This document shows positions 16,880 to 24,809 of a stretch of 64,000 bases of DNA, in pieces. How positions within the stretch are numbered: position 1 is the first letter of the stretch; every line of letters begins with the position of its first letter. Source of the DNA: Streptomyces lunaelactis. Lineage in GTDB: Bacteria > Actinomycetota > Actinomycetes > Streptomycetales > Streptomycetaceae. The stretch is from positions 6,076,001 through 6,140,000 of the forward strand of contig NZ_CP026304.1 of assembly GCF_003054555.1 (NCBI RefSeq), read 5' to 3'. A program made the position numbers and the translations under genes. A model generated the notes under the pieces. The model was not told where the DNA came from and made no database searches. It worked only from the letters and a program-made list of their open reading frames with translations.

Positions 16880-18347
16880 CGGACCCGTCCGCGTACGTTT
16901 CTGTCCCTCGCCGACCGGCAACCCCCATGTGGGTCTGGTCCGCACGGCCCTCTTCAACTGGGCCTACGCCCGGCACACCGGCGGCACCATGGTCCTCCGC
17001 ATCGAGGACACCGACGCGGCCCGCGACTCCGAGGAGTCGTACAACCAGCTGCTCGACTCGCTGCGCTGGCTGGGCATGGACTGGGACGAGGGCCCCGAGG
17101 CCGGCGGCCCGCACGCCCCCTACCGCCAGTCGCAGCGGATGGACATCTACAAGGACATCGCCGAGAAGCTGATGGCCGGCGGCTATGCCTACGAGTGCTT
17201 CTGCACCGCCGTCGAGCTCGAGGCCCGCCGCGACGCGGCCCGGCTGGCCGGCAAGCCCTCCGGGTACGACGGCACGTGCCGCAACCTCTCCGCCGAGCGC
17301 ATCGCGCGGTACAAGGCGGAGGGCCGCCCCGCCATCGTCCGCTTCAAGATGCCCGACGAGCCGATCACCTTCACGGACCTGGTCCGCGGCGAGCTCACCT
17401 TCACCCCGGACAACGTCCCGGACTACGGCATCGTCCGCGCGAACGGCGCCCCGCTGTACACGCTCGTCAACCCGGTCGACGACGCGCTCATGGAGATCAC
17501 CCACGTTCTGCGCGGCGAGGACCTGCTCTCCTCGACCCCGCGCCAGATCGCGTTGTACAAGGCGCTGATCGAACTGGGCATCGCCAAGGACACCCCCGCG
17601 TTCGGCCACCTGCCGTACGTGATGGGCGAGGGCAACAAGAAGCTCTCCAAGCGCGACCCGCAGGCGTCCCTGAACGTCTACCGCGAGCGCGGCTTCCTCC
17701 CCGAGGGCCTGCTGAACTACCTCTCGCTGCTCGGCTGGTCCTTCTCCGCCGACCAGGACGTCTTCACGATCTCCCAGATGGTGGAGAAGTTCGACATCGC
17801 GGACGTCAACGCCAACCCGGCCCGCTTCGACCTGAAGAAGGCCGAGGCGATCAACGCCGACCACATCCGCATGCTGGACGTGAAGGCCTTCGCCGAGGCC
17901 TGCGGCCCCTGGCTGCGGGCCCCGCACGCCAACTGGGCCCCGGAGCAGTTCGACCGAGCGGCGTGGGAGGCGATCGCCCCGTACGCGCAGACCCGGGTGA
18001 CCGTCCTGTCGGACATCACGGCCAACGTGGACTTCCTCTTCCTGGACGCCCCGGTCGAGGACGAGGCGTCCTGGACGAAGGCGATGAAGGAGGGCTCCGA
18101 CGCGCTGCTCCGTACGGCCCGCGAGAAGCTGGAGGCGGCGGACTGGTCCAGCGCCGAGTCCCTGAAGAACGCGGTGCTCGCGGCGGGCGAGGAGCACGGC
18201 CTGAAGCTCGGCAAGGCCCAGGCCCCGGTCCGCGTCGCGGTCACCGGCCGCACGGTGGGTCTGCCGCTCTTCGAGTCCCTGGAGATCCTGGGCAAGGAGA
18301 AGACCCTGTCCCGCATCGACGCGGCGCTGGCGAAGCTGGCGGCCTGA
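16872..18347 (+). CDS. gltX: Glutamyl-tRNA synthetase
   Basis: This 491-residue class I synthetase charges tRNA with glutamate. The HIGH-type signature is PSPTGNPHVGLVRTAL at the N-terminus and the KMSKS equivalent is KKLSKRD. The C-terminal helical anticodon-binding domain is complete. In actinomycetes without GlnRS this enzyme is normally non-discriminating and also charges tRNA-Gln, for later amidation by GatCAB. Five tRNA genes for Glu and Gln lie about 0.9-1.4 kb downstream. GTG 16872 overlaps the upstream gene by 8 bases. No second gltX or glnS is seen in the window. Confidence 0.96.
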   Translation: MTNGPVRVRFCPSPTGNPHVGLVRTALFNWAYARHTGGTMVLRIEDTDAARDSEESYNQLLDSLRWLGMDWDEGPEAGGPHAPYRQSQRMDIYKDIAEKLMAGGYAYECFCTAVELEARRDAARLAGKPSGYDGTCRNLSAERIARYKAEGRPAIVRFKMPDEPITFTDLVRGELTFTPDNVPDYGIVRANGAPLYTLVNPVDDALMEITHVLRGEDLLSSTPRQIALYKALIELGIAKDTPAFGHLPYVMGEGNKKLSKRDPQASLNVYRERGFLPEGLLNYLSLLGWSFSADQDVFTISQMVEKFDIADVNANPARFDLKKAEAINADHIRMLDVKAFAEACGPWLRAPHANWAPEQFDRAAWEAIAPYAQTRVTVLSDITANVDFLFLDAPVEDEASWTKAMKEGSDALLRTAREKLEAADWSSAESLKNAVLAAGEEHGLKLGKAQAPVRVAVTGRTVGLPLFESLEILGKEKTLSRIDAALAKLAA

Positions 18348-18416
18348 GGCCCTGACCTAAGCTCGGACAACCCCCGAACCCCCAGCAGCGGGGTGCGTGG
18401 GGGCTAGGCTCGGATC

Positions 18417-19136
18417 ATGACGATCCGAGCCGTGCTCTGGGACATCGACGACACGATCTTCGACTACACCAGCGCCGACCGCGTCGGCATGCGACAGCAT
18501 CTCAAGGCCGAGGGCCTGCCCGAGGGATACGAATCCATCGGGCAGGCCCTTGACTCGTGGCGCGAGTTCACCGATGTCCACTGGGCCCGCTTCGCCGACG
18601 GTGAGACCGACTTCGAGGGGCAGCGCCGCGACCGGGTCCGGTCCTTTCTGCGTACGGAGCTGAGCGACACGGACGCGGACGCCTGGTTCGACCGGCACGT
18701 CGCCCACTACGAGGCCGCCTGGTCCCTCTTCCCCGACACCGTGCCCGTACTTGACCTGCTCGCGGACGAGTACCGCCATGCCGTGCTGTCGAATTCCAGC
18801 ATCCACAACCAGGACCGCAAGCTCCGTGTCCTCGGCGTGCGCGACCGGTTTGAGGCCGTCGTCTGCGCCGTCGAACTCGGGGTCTCCAAGCCCGACCCCG
18901 GCGCCTTTCACGCGGCCTGCGACACGATCGGCCTCGCGCCGCAGGACGTGGCGTATGTCGGGGATCACCCCGAAATAGACGCCCGTGGTGCCGTCGCCGC
19001 CGGACTGGCCGGCATCTGGCTGGACCGCACCGGCCTCGGAGGGCACCCCGAGCTCACTCGTATCACCGGCCTTGACCAGCTCCCAGGCCTGCTGCGCGGC
19101 GATACCCGTTTTGGAGCGCCGGACACCTTCAGGTAA
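18417..19136 (+). CDS. HAD-family hydrolase (phosphatase)
   Basis: This 239-residue haloacid dehalogenase-like hydrolase probably removes phosphate from a small metabolite. Motif I is WDIDDTIFD at residues 8-16, where both aspartates are present. Motif II is the Ser in AVLSNSS, motif III the Lys in GVSKPDPGAF, and motif IV the YVGDHPEIDARGA loop. A helical cap lies between motifs I and II. A TAGGCT hexamer at 18405-18410 ends 6 bases before the ATG and there is no Shine-Dalgarno, so the mRNA may be leaderless. The true substrate is unknown. Confidence 0.85.
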   Translation: MTIRAVLWDIDDTIFDYTSADRVGMRQHLKAEGLPEGYESIGQALDSWREFTDVHWARFADGETDFEGQRRDRVRSFLRTELSDTDADAWFDRHVAHYEAAWSLFPDTVPVLDLLADEYRHAVLSNSSIHNQDRKLRVLGVRDRFEAVVCAVELGVSKPDPGAFHAACDTIGLAPQDVAYVGDHPEIDARGAVAAGLAGIWLDRTGLGGHPELTRITGLDQLPGLLRGDTRFGAPDTFR

Positions 19137-19197
19137 TGTTCTTCCTGCGCCGCCCGGGAGGGCCGAGAGGTCCGGCCGGAAAGCGCAAGCCAAACAA

Positions 19198-19215
19198 AAC
19201 CCCCTTCTGGGGGTT
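19198..19215 (+). terminator. Terminator after the HAD gene
   Basis: AACCCCC (19198-19204) and GGGGGTT (19209-19215) pair around a TTCT loop. It lies 62 bases after the HAD stop and 9 bases before the first tRNA. Confidence 0.6.
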
Positions 19216-19224
19216 GAGTTTTGG

Positions 19225-19296
19225 TGGGCTATGGTGTAATTGGCAGCACGACGGTTTCTGGTTCCGTTAGTCTAGGTTCGAGTCCTGGTAGCCCAG
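19225..19296 (+). tRNA. tRNA-Gln (CUG), copy 1
   Basis: This 72-base cloverleaf has the acceptor pair TGGGCTA/TAGCCCA with discriminator G, the anticodon CTG at 19258-19260 in loop TTCTGGT, and the T-arm GGTTCGAGTCC. CCA is not encoded. It differs from the second Gln copy at three positions, one in the D-arm and two in the variable region. It is the first of a Gln-Glu-Glu-Gln-Glu array. Confidence 0.95.
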
Positions 19297-19317
19297 CTCG
19301 CAGAGTTCTTCTGCAAA

Positions 19318-19390
19318 GCCCCCGTTGTGTAGCGGCCTAGCACGCTGCCCTCTCAAGGCAGTAGCGCCGGTTCGAATCCGGTCGGGGGTA
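19318..19390 (+). tRNA. tRNA-Glu (CUC), copy 1
   Basis: This 73-base cloverleaf has the acceptor GCCCCCG/CGGGGGT with discriminator A, the anticodon CTC at 19352-19354 in loop CTCTCAA, and the T-arm CCGGTTCGAATCCGG. Its anticodon stem is CTGCC/GGCAG, unlike CCGCC/GGCGG in the other two Glu copies. A small hairpin (CACCCGG-CTCCG-CCGGGTG, 19444-19462) sits between this gene and the next. Confidence 0.95.
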
Positions 19391-19473
19391 CAGATCCATC
19401 CCGTTGATCATCAGGGTCGCACCCAATGATCGTGCGGTGACATCACCCGGCTCCGCCGGGTGGGATCGCTAGG

Positions 19474-19546
19474 GCCCCCGTTGTGTAGCGGCCTAGCACG
19501 CCGCCCTCTCAAGGCGGTAGCGCCGGTTCGAATCCGGTCGGGGGTA
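19474..19546 (+). tRNA. tRNA-Glu (CUC), copy 2
   Basis: This 73-base cloverleaf has anticodon CTC at 19508-19510 and anticodon stem CCGCC/GGCGG. It is identical to copy 3 at 19668-19740. It reads GAG codons. Confidence 0.95.
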
Positions 19547-19559
19547 CTGGTCTAAACCA

Positions 19560-19631
19560 TGGGCTATGGTGTAATTGGCAACACGACGGTTTCTGGTTCC
19601 GTTGTTCTAGGTTCGAGTCCTGGTAGCCCAG
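19560..19631 (+). tRNA. tRNA-Gln (CUG), copy 2
   Basis: This 72-base cloverleaf has anticodon CTG at 19593-19595. Compared with copy 1 it has A instead of G in the D-arm (GGCAACACG) and GT instead of AG in the variable region (CCGTTGTTC). Acceptor, anticodon and T arms are unchanged. Confidence 0.95.
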
Positions 19632-19667
19632 CGCAAGTCGAGAGTATGTCGATCTGCACCACAGCAG

Positions 19668-19740
19668 GCCCCCGTTGTGTAGCGGCCTAGCACGCCGCCC
19701 TCTCAAGGCGGTAGCGCCGGTTCGAATCCGGTCGGGGGTA
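19668..19740 (+). tRNA. tRNA-Glu (CUC), copy 3
   Basis: This 73-base cloverleaf has anticodon CTC at 19702-19704 and the same sequence as copy 2. It is the last tRNA of the array. A strong terminator starts 6 bases later. Confidence 0.95.
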
Positions 19741-19745
19741 CGCAT

Positions 19746-19782
19746 CGAGGAGGCCCTCCGCACACCGCGGAGGGCCTCCTCG
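19746..19782 (+). terminator. tRNA array terminator
   Basis: A perfect 16-bp stem (19746-19761 with 19767-19782) with a 5-base loop begins 6 bases after the last tRNA-Glu. The hairpin is GC-rich and has no long T-run, as is usual in streptomycetes. Confidence 0.85.
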
Positions 19783-19839
19783 CGTCTGTTGCCTTCCGCC
19801 GCCTTCCTCCTGCGGCCGCCTCGGCGGGATACTCCGCGC

Positions 19840-20193
19840 ATGGATGCTGCCGGCGCGGAACCCCTCATACGCACCGCGGAGTTACGCATCACCCGCATCC
19901 GCCGGCCGCCGGGACTGAAGATCGAGGGCGTGGTGGACGTCCACACCCACCGCCATCTGCGCACCGCGCTCGAAGCGATCGGGTCGACCGGCGGCGATCT
20001 CCAACTCGAGCTCTCGCAGCTGGAGTTCCTGGATCTCGGCGGACTGCGCATGCTGATCGCCTTCGCCCGTACGCGAGATGAGGGCCATCATGTGGAGCTG
20101 ACCGGGCTCGCCCCGCATCTGCGGAATGTGATCGCGCTGGTCGGCTGGGACGCGACACCCGGCCTTCGGCTGGGAGCCCATCGTGTCAACTGA
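19840..20193 (+). CDS. STAS-domain protein (anti-sigma factor antagonist-like)
   Basis: This 117-residue single STAS domain is of the SpoIIAA/RsbV type, which controls anti-sigma kinases through phosphorylation of a Ser. The segment LEFLDLGGLRMLIAFARTRDEGHHVELTGLAPHLRNVIALVGW fits the fold well. At the usual D-x-S-G site the sequence is D65-L-G67-G68, so the phosphorylatable Ser is replaced by Gly. It could be a constitutively active antagonist or a protein-binding module with another role. No anti-sigma factor gene is adjacent. ATG 19840 has no clear Shine-Dalgarno, and GATACT 6 bases upstream may be a -10 box. Confidence 0.75.
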   Translation: MDAAGAEPLIRTAELRITRIRRPPGLKIEGVVDVHTHRHLRTALEAIGSTGGDLQLELSQLEFLDLGGLRMLIAFARTRDEGHHVELTGLAPHLRNVIALVGWDATPGLRLGAHRVN

Positions 20194-20241
20194 CGCCGTG
20201 CGCAGGGGGTTTGTGCACCAGGCCTGTGTGCCGTTCGCCGA

Positions 20242-20280
20242 GGAGGGGCCGGCAATTCCAGCCCCTCCGGCGATTGAGGA
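20242..20280. repeat. Dispersed intergenic palindrome, copy B
   Basis: GGAGGGGC (20242-20249) pairs with GCCCCTCC (20261-20268), followed by the conserved GGCGATTGAGG (20269-20279) also found in copy A. It lies between the STAS gene and the 3' end of ndgR and may help terminate both. Confidence 0.65.
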
Positions 20281-20300
20281 GACGCCCGAAGGGCGTGCCC

Positions 20301-20331
20301 TTCAGCCCCTTCAGCCCCTTCAGCCCCTTCA
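20301..20331. repeat. 9-bp tandem repeat at the ndgR stop codon
   Basis: TTCAGCCCC occurs three times in tandem (20301-20327), followed by a partial TTCAGG. The partial unit contains the ndgR TGA stop on the minus strand. Each unit carries a TGA in that orientation, so changes in copy number would not alter the protein. Confidence 0.8.
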
Positions 20332-21051
20332 GGCGCCGCCCCCGCGGCGCAGCGCCTCGCTCAGGCGCCCCGCCGCGTCGATGACCGCCTGGGCGTGCAT
20401 CCGGCCCGGGTGGCGCGTCAGGCGCTCGATCGGGCCGGAGACCGAGACCGCCGCGACCACGCGGTTCGACGGGCCCCGCACCGGCGCCGAGACCGAGGCC
20501 ACGCCCGGCTCGCGCTCGCCGATCGACTGGGCCCAGCCCCGGCGCCGCACTCCGGACAGCGCCGTCGCCGTGAAGCGGGCGCCCTGCAGACCGCGGTGCA
20601 GGCGCTCCGGCTCCTCCCAGGCCATCAGGATCTGGGCCGACGAGCCCGCCTTCATCGTGAGCGTGGAGCCGACCGGCACGGTGTCCCGAAGTCCGGACAG
20701 CCGTTCCGCCGCGGCCACACAGATCCGCATGTCCCCCTGCCGGCGGTAGAGCTGCGCGCTCTCGCCGGTCACATCGCGCAGATGCGTGAGTACGGGTCCG
20801 GCCGTGGCCAGCAGGCGGTCCTCGCCGGCCGCGGCCGCGAGCTCCGCCAGGCGCGGGCCGAGAATGAACCGGCCCTGCATGTCCCTCGCCACCATCCGGT
20901 GGTGTTCCAGTGCCACGGCAAGGCGATGTGCCGTGGGTCGTGCGAGCCCTGTCGCCGCGACCAGCCCGGCGAGGGTGGCCGGACCGGACTCCAGTGCGCT
21001 CAATACGAGAGCTGCCTTGTCGAGAACGCCGACGCCGCTAGAGTTGTCCAT
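20329..21051 (-). CDS. ndgR: IclR-family regulator NdgR
   Basis: This 240-residue IclR-type regulator has a winged helix near residues 8-65 ([33 protein letters not shown]) and a C-terminal effector domain. It is divergent from leuCD, the arrangement of NdgR in S. coelicolor, where it controls leucine and other amino-acid genes and affects antibiotic production (family knowledge). ATG 21051 gives the usual [13 protein letters not shown] start. No good Shine-Dalgarno precedes it, so a leaderless mRNA is possible. The 144-base divergent region holds inverted repeats that could be its own operators. Confidence 0.92.
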   Translation of the reverse strand: MDNSSGVGVLDKAALVLSALESGPATLAGLVAATGLARPTAHRLAVALEHHRMVARDMQGRFILGPRLAELAAAAGEDRLLATAGPVLTHLRDVTGESAQLYRRQGDMRICVAAAERLSGLRDTVPVGSTLTMKAGSSAQILMAWEEPERLHRGLQGARFTATALSGVRRRGWAQSIGEREPGVASVSAPVRGPSNRVVAAVSVSGPIERLTRHPGRMHAQAVIDAAGRLSEALRRGGGA

Positions 21052-21195
21052 GCAACGATATTCGCGTCTCACAGTGTGAAACGCAAGTTCAATTTTCCGT
21101 GGAACTTGCGAGGCTGTAGGGGCGGCCCGCGTACCAACGGGCTCCGCACAAGATCTCTAGTTGCGTCGGCGGAACAGTCGGCCGGAGGGAAAGCG
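21052..21195. promoter_or_regulatory. ndgR-leuCD divergent promoter/operator region
   Basis: CGCAAGTTC (21082-21090) and GAACTTGCG (21102-21110) are perfect 9-bp inverted repeats with an 11-base spacer. Just upstream, TCACA-G-TGTGA (21069-21079) is a second, tight palindrome. Both are good candidates for NdgR operators. The leuC ribosome-binding site GGAGGG is at 21184-21189. Confidence 0.55.
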
Positions 21196-22620
21196 ATGGG
21201 TAGGACACTCGCGGAGAAGGTCTGGGACGACCACGTCGTCCGGCGCGCAGAGGGCGAGCCCGACCTCCTCTACATCGATCTGCATCTGCTGCACGAGGTG
21301 ACCAGCCCCCAGGCTTTCGACGGGCTCCGGCAGAACGGCCGCCAGGTCCGCCGCCTCGACCTCACCATCGCTACCGAGGACCACAACACCCCGACGCTGG
21401 ACATCGACAAGCCCATCGCGGACCCGGTCTCCCGCATCCAGTTGGAGACGCTCCGCAAGAACTGTGCCGACTTCGGCGTCCGTCTGCACCCGCTGGGCGA
21501 CGTCGAGCAGGGCGTCGTCCACGTCGTGGGCCCGCAGCTGGGCCTGACCCAGCCCGGCACCACCGTGGTCTGCGGCGACTCCCACACCTCCACGCACGGC
21601 GCCTTCGGCGCCCTCGCGTTCGGCATCGGCACCTCCCAGGTGGAGCATGTGCTGGCCACCCAGACGCTGCCGCTGGCCCGCCCCAAGACCATGGCCATCA
21701 CGGTCGAGGGCGAACTGCCCGAGACCGTCACCGCCAAGGACCTGATCCTGGCCATCATCGCCAGGATCGGCACCGGCGGCGGCCAGGGCTACATCCTGGA
21801 ATACCGCGGCTCCGCCATCGAGAAGCTCTCGATGGAGGCCCGGATGACCATCTGCAACATGTCGATCGAGGCGGGCGCCCGGGCCGGAATGATCGCCCCG
21901 GACCGCACCACCTTCGACTATCTGCAGGGCCGCGACCACGCCCCCGAGGGCGCGGACTGGGACGCGGCCGTCGAGTACTGGCAGACCCTGCGCACCGACG
22001 ACGACGCCGTATTCGACGCCGAGGTGTTCATCGACGCCACCGAACTGGCGCCGTTCGTCACCTGGGGCACCAACCCCGGCCAGGGCGCGCCCCTGTCGGC
22101 GAACGTCCCCGACCCTGCTTCGTACGAGGACGCTTCGGAGCGCCACGCCGCCGAAAAGGCCCTGGAGTACATGGGGTTGAGCGCCGGCCAGCCGCTGCGC
22201 GACATCAAGGTCGACACCGTCTTCGTAGGCTCCTGCACCAACGGCCGTATCGAGGACCTGCGCAACGTTGCCTCGATCCTGGACGGCCGCAAAGTCGCCG
22301 ACGGCGTACGGATGCTGGTGGTCCCCGGCTCCGTACGAGTCGCCCTGCAGGCCGTCTCGGAGGGCCTGGACAAGGTCTTCACCGCCGCGGGCGCCGAATG
22401 GCGGCACGCGGGCTGCTCGATGTGTCTGGGCATGAACCCCGACCAACTGGCCCCTGGCGAGCGCTCCGCGTCGACCTCCAACCGCAACTTCGAGGGCAGG
22501 CAGGGCAAGGGCGGACGCACCCATCTGGTCTCGCCCCAGGTCGCCGCGGCCACCGCGGTACTGGGCCATCTGGCCTCGCCCGCCGATCTGTCCGACGCCC
22601 CCGCGACCGCCGGAGTCTGA
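21196..22620 (+). CDS. leuC: 3-isopropylmalate dehydratase large subunit
   Basis: This 474-residue aconitase-family subunit isomerises 2- to 3-isopropylmalate in leucine synthesis, together with LeuD. The 4Fe-4S ligands are visible in VGSCTNGR and CSMCLGMN. Substrate and fold motifs include [30 protein letters not shown] and [22 protein letters not shown] 21196 follows GGAGGG by 6 bases. The leuD gene starts 6 bases after the stop, so the pair is one operon. Confidence 0.97.
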   Translation: MGRTLAEKVWDDHVVRRAEGEPDLLYIDLHLLHEVTSPQAFDGLRQNGRQVRRLDLTIATEDHNTPTLDIDKPIADPVSRIQLETLRKNCADFGVRLHPLGDVEQGVVHVVGPQLGLTQPGTTVVCGDSHTSTHGAFGALAFGIGTSQVEHVLATQTLPLARPKTMAITVEGELPETVTAKDLILAIIARIGTGGGQGYILEYRGSAIEKLSMEARMTICNMSIEAGARAGMIAPDRTTFDYLQGRDHAPEGADWDAAVEYWQTLRTDDDAVFDAEVFIDATELAPFVTWGTNPGQGAPLSANVPDPASYEDASERHAAEKALEYMGLSAGQPLRDIKVDTVFVGSCTNGRIEDLRNVASILDGRKVADGVRMLVVPGSVRVALQAVSEGLDKVFTAAGAEWRHAGCSMCLGMNPDQLAPGERSASTSNRNFEGRQGKGGRTHLVSPQVAAATAVLGHLASPADLSDAPATAGV

Positions 22621-22626
22621 GCAACC

Positions 22627-23220
22627 ATGGAAGCCTTCACCGCACACACCGGCCGGGCCGTACCGCTGCGCCGCAGCAACGTCGACACCGACCAGATCAT
22701 CCCGGCCCACTGGCTCAAGAAGGTCACCCGCGACGGCTTCGAGGACGGGCTCTTCGAGGCCTGGCGCAAGGACTCGTCCTTCATCCTCAACCAGCCCGAG
22801 CGCAAGGGCGCCACGGTCCTGGTGGCCGGCCCCGACTTCGGCACCGGATCCTCCCGCGAGCACGCCGTATGGGCCCTGCAGAACTACGGCTTCAAGGCCG
22901 TCATCTCCTCCCGGTTCGCCGACATCTTCCGCGGTAACTCGCTCAAGAACGGTCTGCTGACAGTGGTTCTGGAGCAGAAGGTGGTGGACGCGCTCTGGGA
23001 GCTGACCGAGGCCGACCCGACCGCTGAGATCACCGTGGACTTGGAGAAGCGACAGGTTCTGGCCACCGGAATCACGGCTGACTTCGAGCTTGACGAGAAC
23101 GCCCGATGGAGGCTGCTGAACGGTCTCGACGACATCAGCCTCACCCTTCAGAACGAAGCCGACATCGCGGCTTACGAGGCCTCCCGACCGGCCTTCAAAC
23201 CTCGCACAATTGAGGCCTGA
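22627..23220 (+). CDS. leuD: 3-isopropylmalate dehydratase small subunit
   Basis: This 197-residue swivel-domain subunit partners LeuC. Motifs are [18 protein letters not shown] near the N-terminus and [22 protein letters not shown] in the middle, the typical LeuD signatures. The length is normal. It ends the leuCD operon, and a strong hairpin follows 16 bases later. Confidence 0.97.
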   Translation: MEAFTAHTGRAVPLRRSNVDTDQIIPAHWLKKVTRDGFEDGLFEAWRKDSSFILNQPERKGATVLVAGPDFGTGSSREHAVWALQNYGFKAVISSRFADIFRGNSLKNGLLTVVLEQKVVDALWELTEADPTAEITVDLEKRQVLATGITADFELDENARWRLLNGLDDISLTLQNEADIAAYEASRPAFKPRTIEA

Positions 23221-23236
23221 GCAGCGGTTTTCCCCA

Positions 23237-23270
23237 ACTGCGCCCCCCACCGTCCGGTGGGGGGCGCAGT
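23237..23270 (+). terminator. leuCD terminator
   Basis: A perfect 15-bp stem (23237-23251 with 23256-23270) has the loop GTCC. It is GC-rich, with no T-run. Confidence 0.85.
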
Positions 23271-23324
23271 CGCTTGTTGAGACCCCGTCGGGCGACAACT
23301 CGCCCCAGATGGCACAATCGGTGC

Positions 23325-23552
23325 ATGGAACGCGACAGCCAACTCGAGCTCTACGAGGCAGTCGCCGCCCGACTGAAACAAGCGCACACAAGGGTGCGTG
23401 AACTGCAAGTCCCGGAGGGCGTAAGGATGGCGCTGTCCCGGAAGCTGCTGGTCGTCACGGCCGCGGCGAAGCACGATCTCCCGGATGCGGCGAGGCGTCT
23501 GGACCGCTTGATGAAGGACCTCGACGAGGGCCGATTCCCTGAGGGCGACTGA
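23325..23552 (+). CDS. Small conserved helical protein, function unknown
   Basis: This 75-residue protein is predicted to be wholly helical (ELYEAVAARLKQAHTRVRELQVPEGVRMALSRKLLVVTAAAKHDLPDAARRLDRLMKDLDEGRF). I know it only as a conserved streptomycete hypothetical between leuD and hupS. It has no membrane segment, Cys or known motif. ATG 23325 lies 6 bases after a CACAAT -10-like hexamer (23313-23318) and has no Shine-Dalgarno, so leaderless translation is possible. Confidence 0.75.
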   Translation: MERDSQLELYEAVAARLKQAHTRVRELQVPEGVRMALSRKLLVVTAAAKHDLPDAARRLDRLMKDLDEGRFPEGD

Positions 23553-23694
23553 CACCCAGAGTTCCGCGAACGTCGACATCGTTGCGGCACTAGGGTGATT
23601 AGCCCGTTTCGTGTTTGATTTGCGGTATATATCTGCCTAACGTGCGAAAAAGCCGGGACGTAATCGTTCCGGCAATGTCTCCGAAGGGGAAGAC

Positions 23695-24345
23695 GTGAAC
23701 AAGGCGCAGCTCGTAGAAGCGATTGCCGACAAGGTCGGCGGCCGTCAGCAGGCCGCCGAGGCTGTCGACGCGGTACTTGACGCGATCGTCCGCGCCGTTG
23801 TCGGAGGAGACCGGGTTTCGGTCACCGGCTTCGGCTCGTTCGAGAAGGTCGACCGTCCCGCCCGTTACGCCCGCAACCCGCAGACGGGTGAGCGCGTACG
23901 GGTCAAGAAGACCTCCGTTCCGCGTTTCCGTGCGGGCCAGGGCTTCAAGGACCTGGTGAGCGGCTCGAAGAAGCTCCCCAGGGGTGGCGAGGTCGCCGTC
24001 AAGAAGGCTCCCAAGGGCAGCCTCACGGGTGGCGTTGCCGCCCGTGCGACGGTGAAGAAGGCCGCGGCCAAGAAGGCCACCACCGCCAAGAAGGCGACGG
24101 CCAAGAAGACCGTGGCGAAGACGGCCGCGGCGAAGAAGACCACCGCCAAGAAGACCGTGGCGAAGAAGGCCGCGGCGAAGAAGACCACGGCGAAGAAGGC
24201 GACGACGGCCAAGAAGGCCACCGCCAAGAAGGCGACCGCGAAGAAGACCGCGCCCGCCAAGAAGGCCACGGCCAAGAAGGCGCCCGCCAAGAAGGCGACG
24301 TCACGCAAGACCACCGCCAAGAAGACCACTGCCAGGAAGAAGTAA
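23695..24345 (+). CDS. hupS: HU-family nucleoid protein with lysine-rich histone-like tail
   Basis: This 216-residue two-domain protein has a normal HU domain at residues 1-92 ([16 protein letters not shown], the [22 protein letters not shown] arm). A tail of about 115 residues follows, built from repeated AKKAT, TAKK and KTTAKK units that resembles histone H1. It matches HupS, the nucleoid protein of S. coelicolor that acts in aerial hyphae and spores. GTG 23695 follows GAAGGGGAAG. The tail DNA (about 24040-24340) is highly repetitive and prone to length change. A terminator lies 31 bases downstream. Confidence 0.95.
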   Translation: MNKAQLVEAIADKVGGRQQAAEAVDAVLDAIVRAVVGGDRVSVTGFGSFEKVDRPARYARNPQTGERVRVKKTSVPRFRAGQGFKDLVSGSKKLPRGGEVAVKKAPKGSLTGGVAARATVKKAAAKKATTAKKATAKKTVAKTAAAKKTTAKKTVAKKAAAKKTTAKKATTAKKATAKKATAKKTAPAKKATAKKAPAKKATSRKTTAKKTTARKK

Positions 24346-24376
24346 GCGGCAAAAGGTCACCGGGCCACTCACGCGC

Positions 24377-24408
24377 CGGGCCGGGCTCCCCTCGGGGAGC
24401 CCGGCCCG
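24377..24408 (+). terminator. hupS terminator
   Basis: CGGGCCGGGCTCCCC (24377-24391) pairs perfectly with GGGGAGCCCGGCCCG (24394-24408) around a tight TC turn. It lies between convergent genes and could serve both. Confidence 0.8.
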
Positions 24409-24442
24409 CGGCGTGTTCGGGGTGTCCGGAGTGGCCGCCGAG

Positions 24443-24646
24443 TCAGAGAGTCTGCAGCGTCACCAGCGTGATGCGGAGGGAAGGGCCCGCGCCCTCGGTC
24501 TCGATACGGACCCGCTGGCCCGGCCGCAGCAGTCGCAGCCCGCCCGCGTCGAAGGCCGCGGCATCGAACTGCACCGGGGTGCCGTCGTCGAGCAGCACGC
24601 TCCCGCCGCGGGTCTCGGAGTCGTATGTGTACGAGGTCGCCTGCAT
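24443..24646 (-). CDS. Small OB-fold-like conserved protein
   Basis: This 67-residue protein reads as five short beta strands (SYTYDSETRGGSVLLDDGTPVQFDAAAFDAGGLRLLRPGQRVRIET, then LRITLVTLQTL). The pattern resembles a cold-shock or OB-fold domain: GxVLLDDG, then F-D, then LRxGQRV. It lacks the RNP1/RNP2 aromatic motifs of true CspA. It is a conserved actinomycete small protein in my recollection, with no proven role. It converges on hupS. About 160 bases without a recognisable gene separate it from cofC. Confidence 0.7.
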   Translation of the reverse strand: MQATSYTYDSETRGGSVLLDDGTPVQFDAAAFDAGGLRLLRPGQRVRIETEGAGPSLRITLVTLQTL

Positions 24647-24782
24647 ACGCAGCAGCTTAGGCCGTCCGATCCTGCCGGGCTCGCGTGCCCAGGCACCGCA
24701 CTCCTCCGCAGCCCTTCGGGCACGGGAGGTGCCCCCATCGCCGGACCCCGCTCACTCATCCGGCCTGATCCAACGAAAGACC

Positions 24783-24809
24783 CTGAGCGGTGTCCCCGGG
24801 GCCGCTCAG
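24783..24809 (-). terminator. Hairpin at the end of cofC
   Basis: CTGAGCGG (24783-24790) pairs with CCGCTCAG (24802-24809). The right arm contains the cofC TGA stop on the minus strand. Confidence 0.5.

Noticed and set aside
24040..24345. DNA repeat region in hupS as a mobile or minisatellite element
   Set aside because: The repetition follows from the lysine-rich protein tail (AKKAT units) that is normal for HupS.
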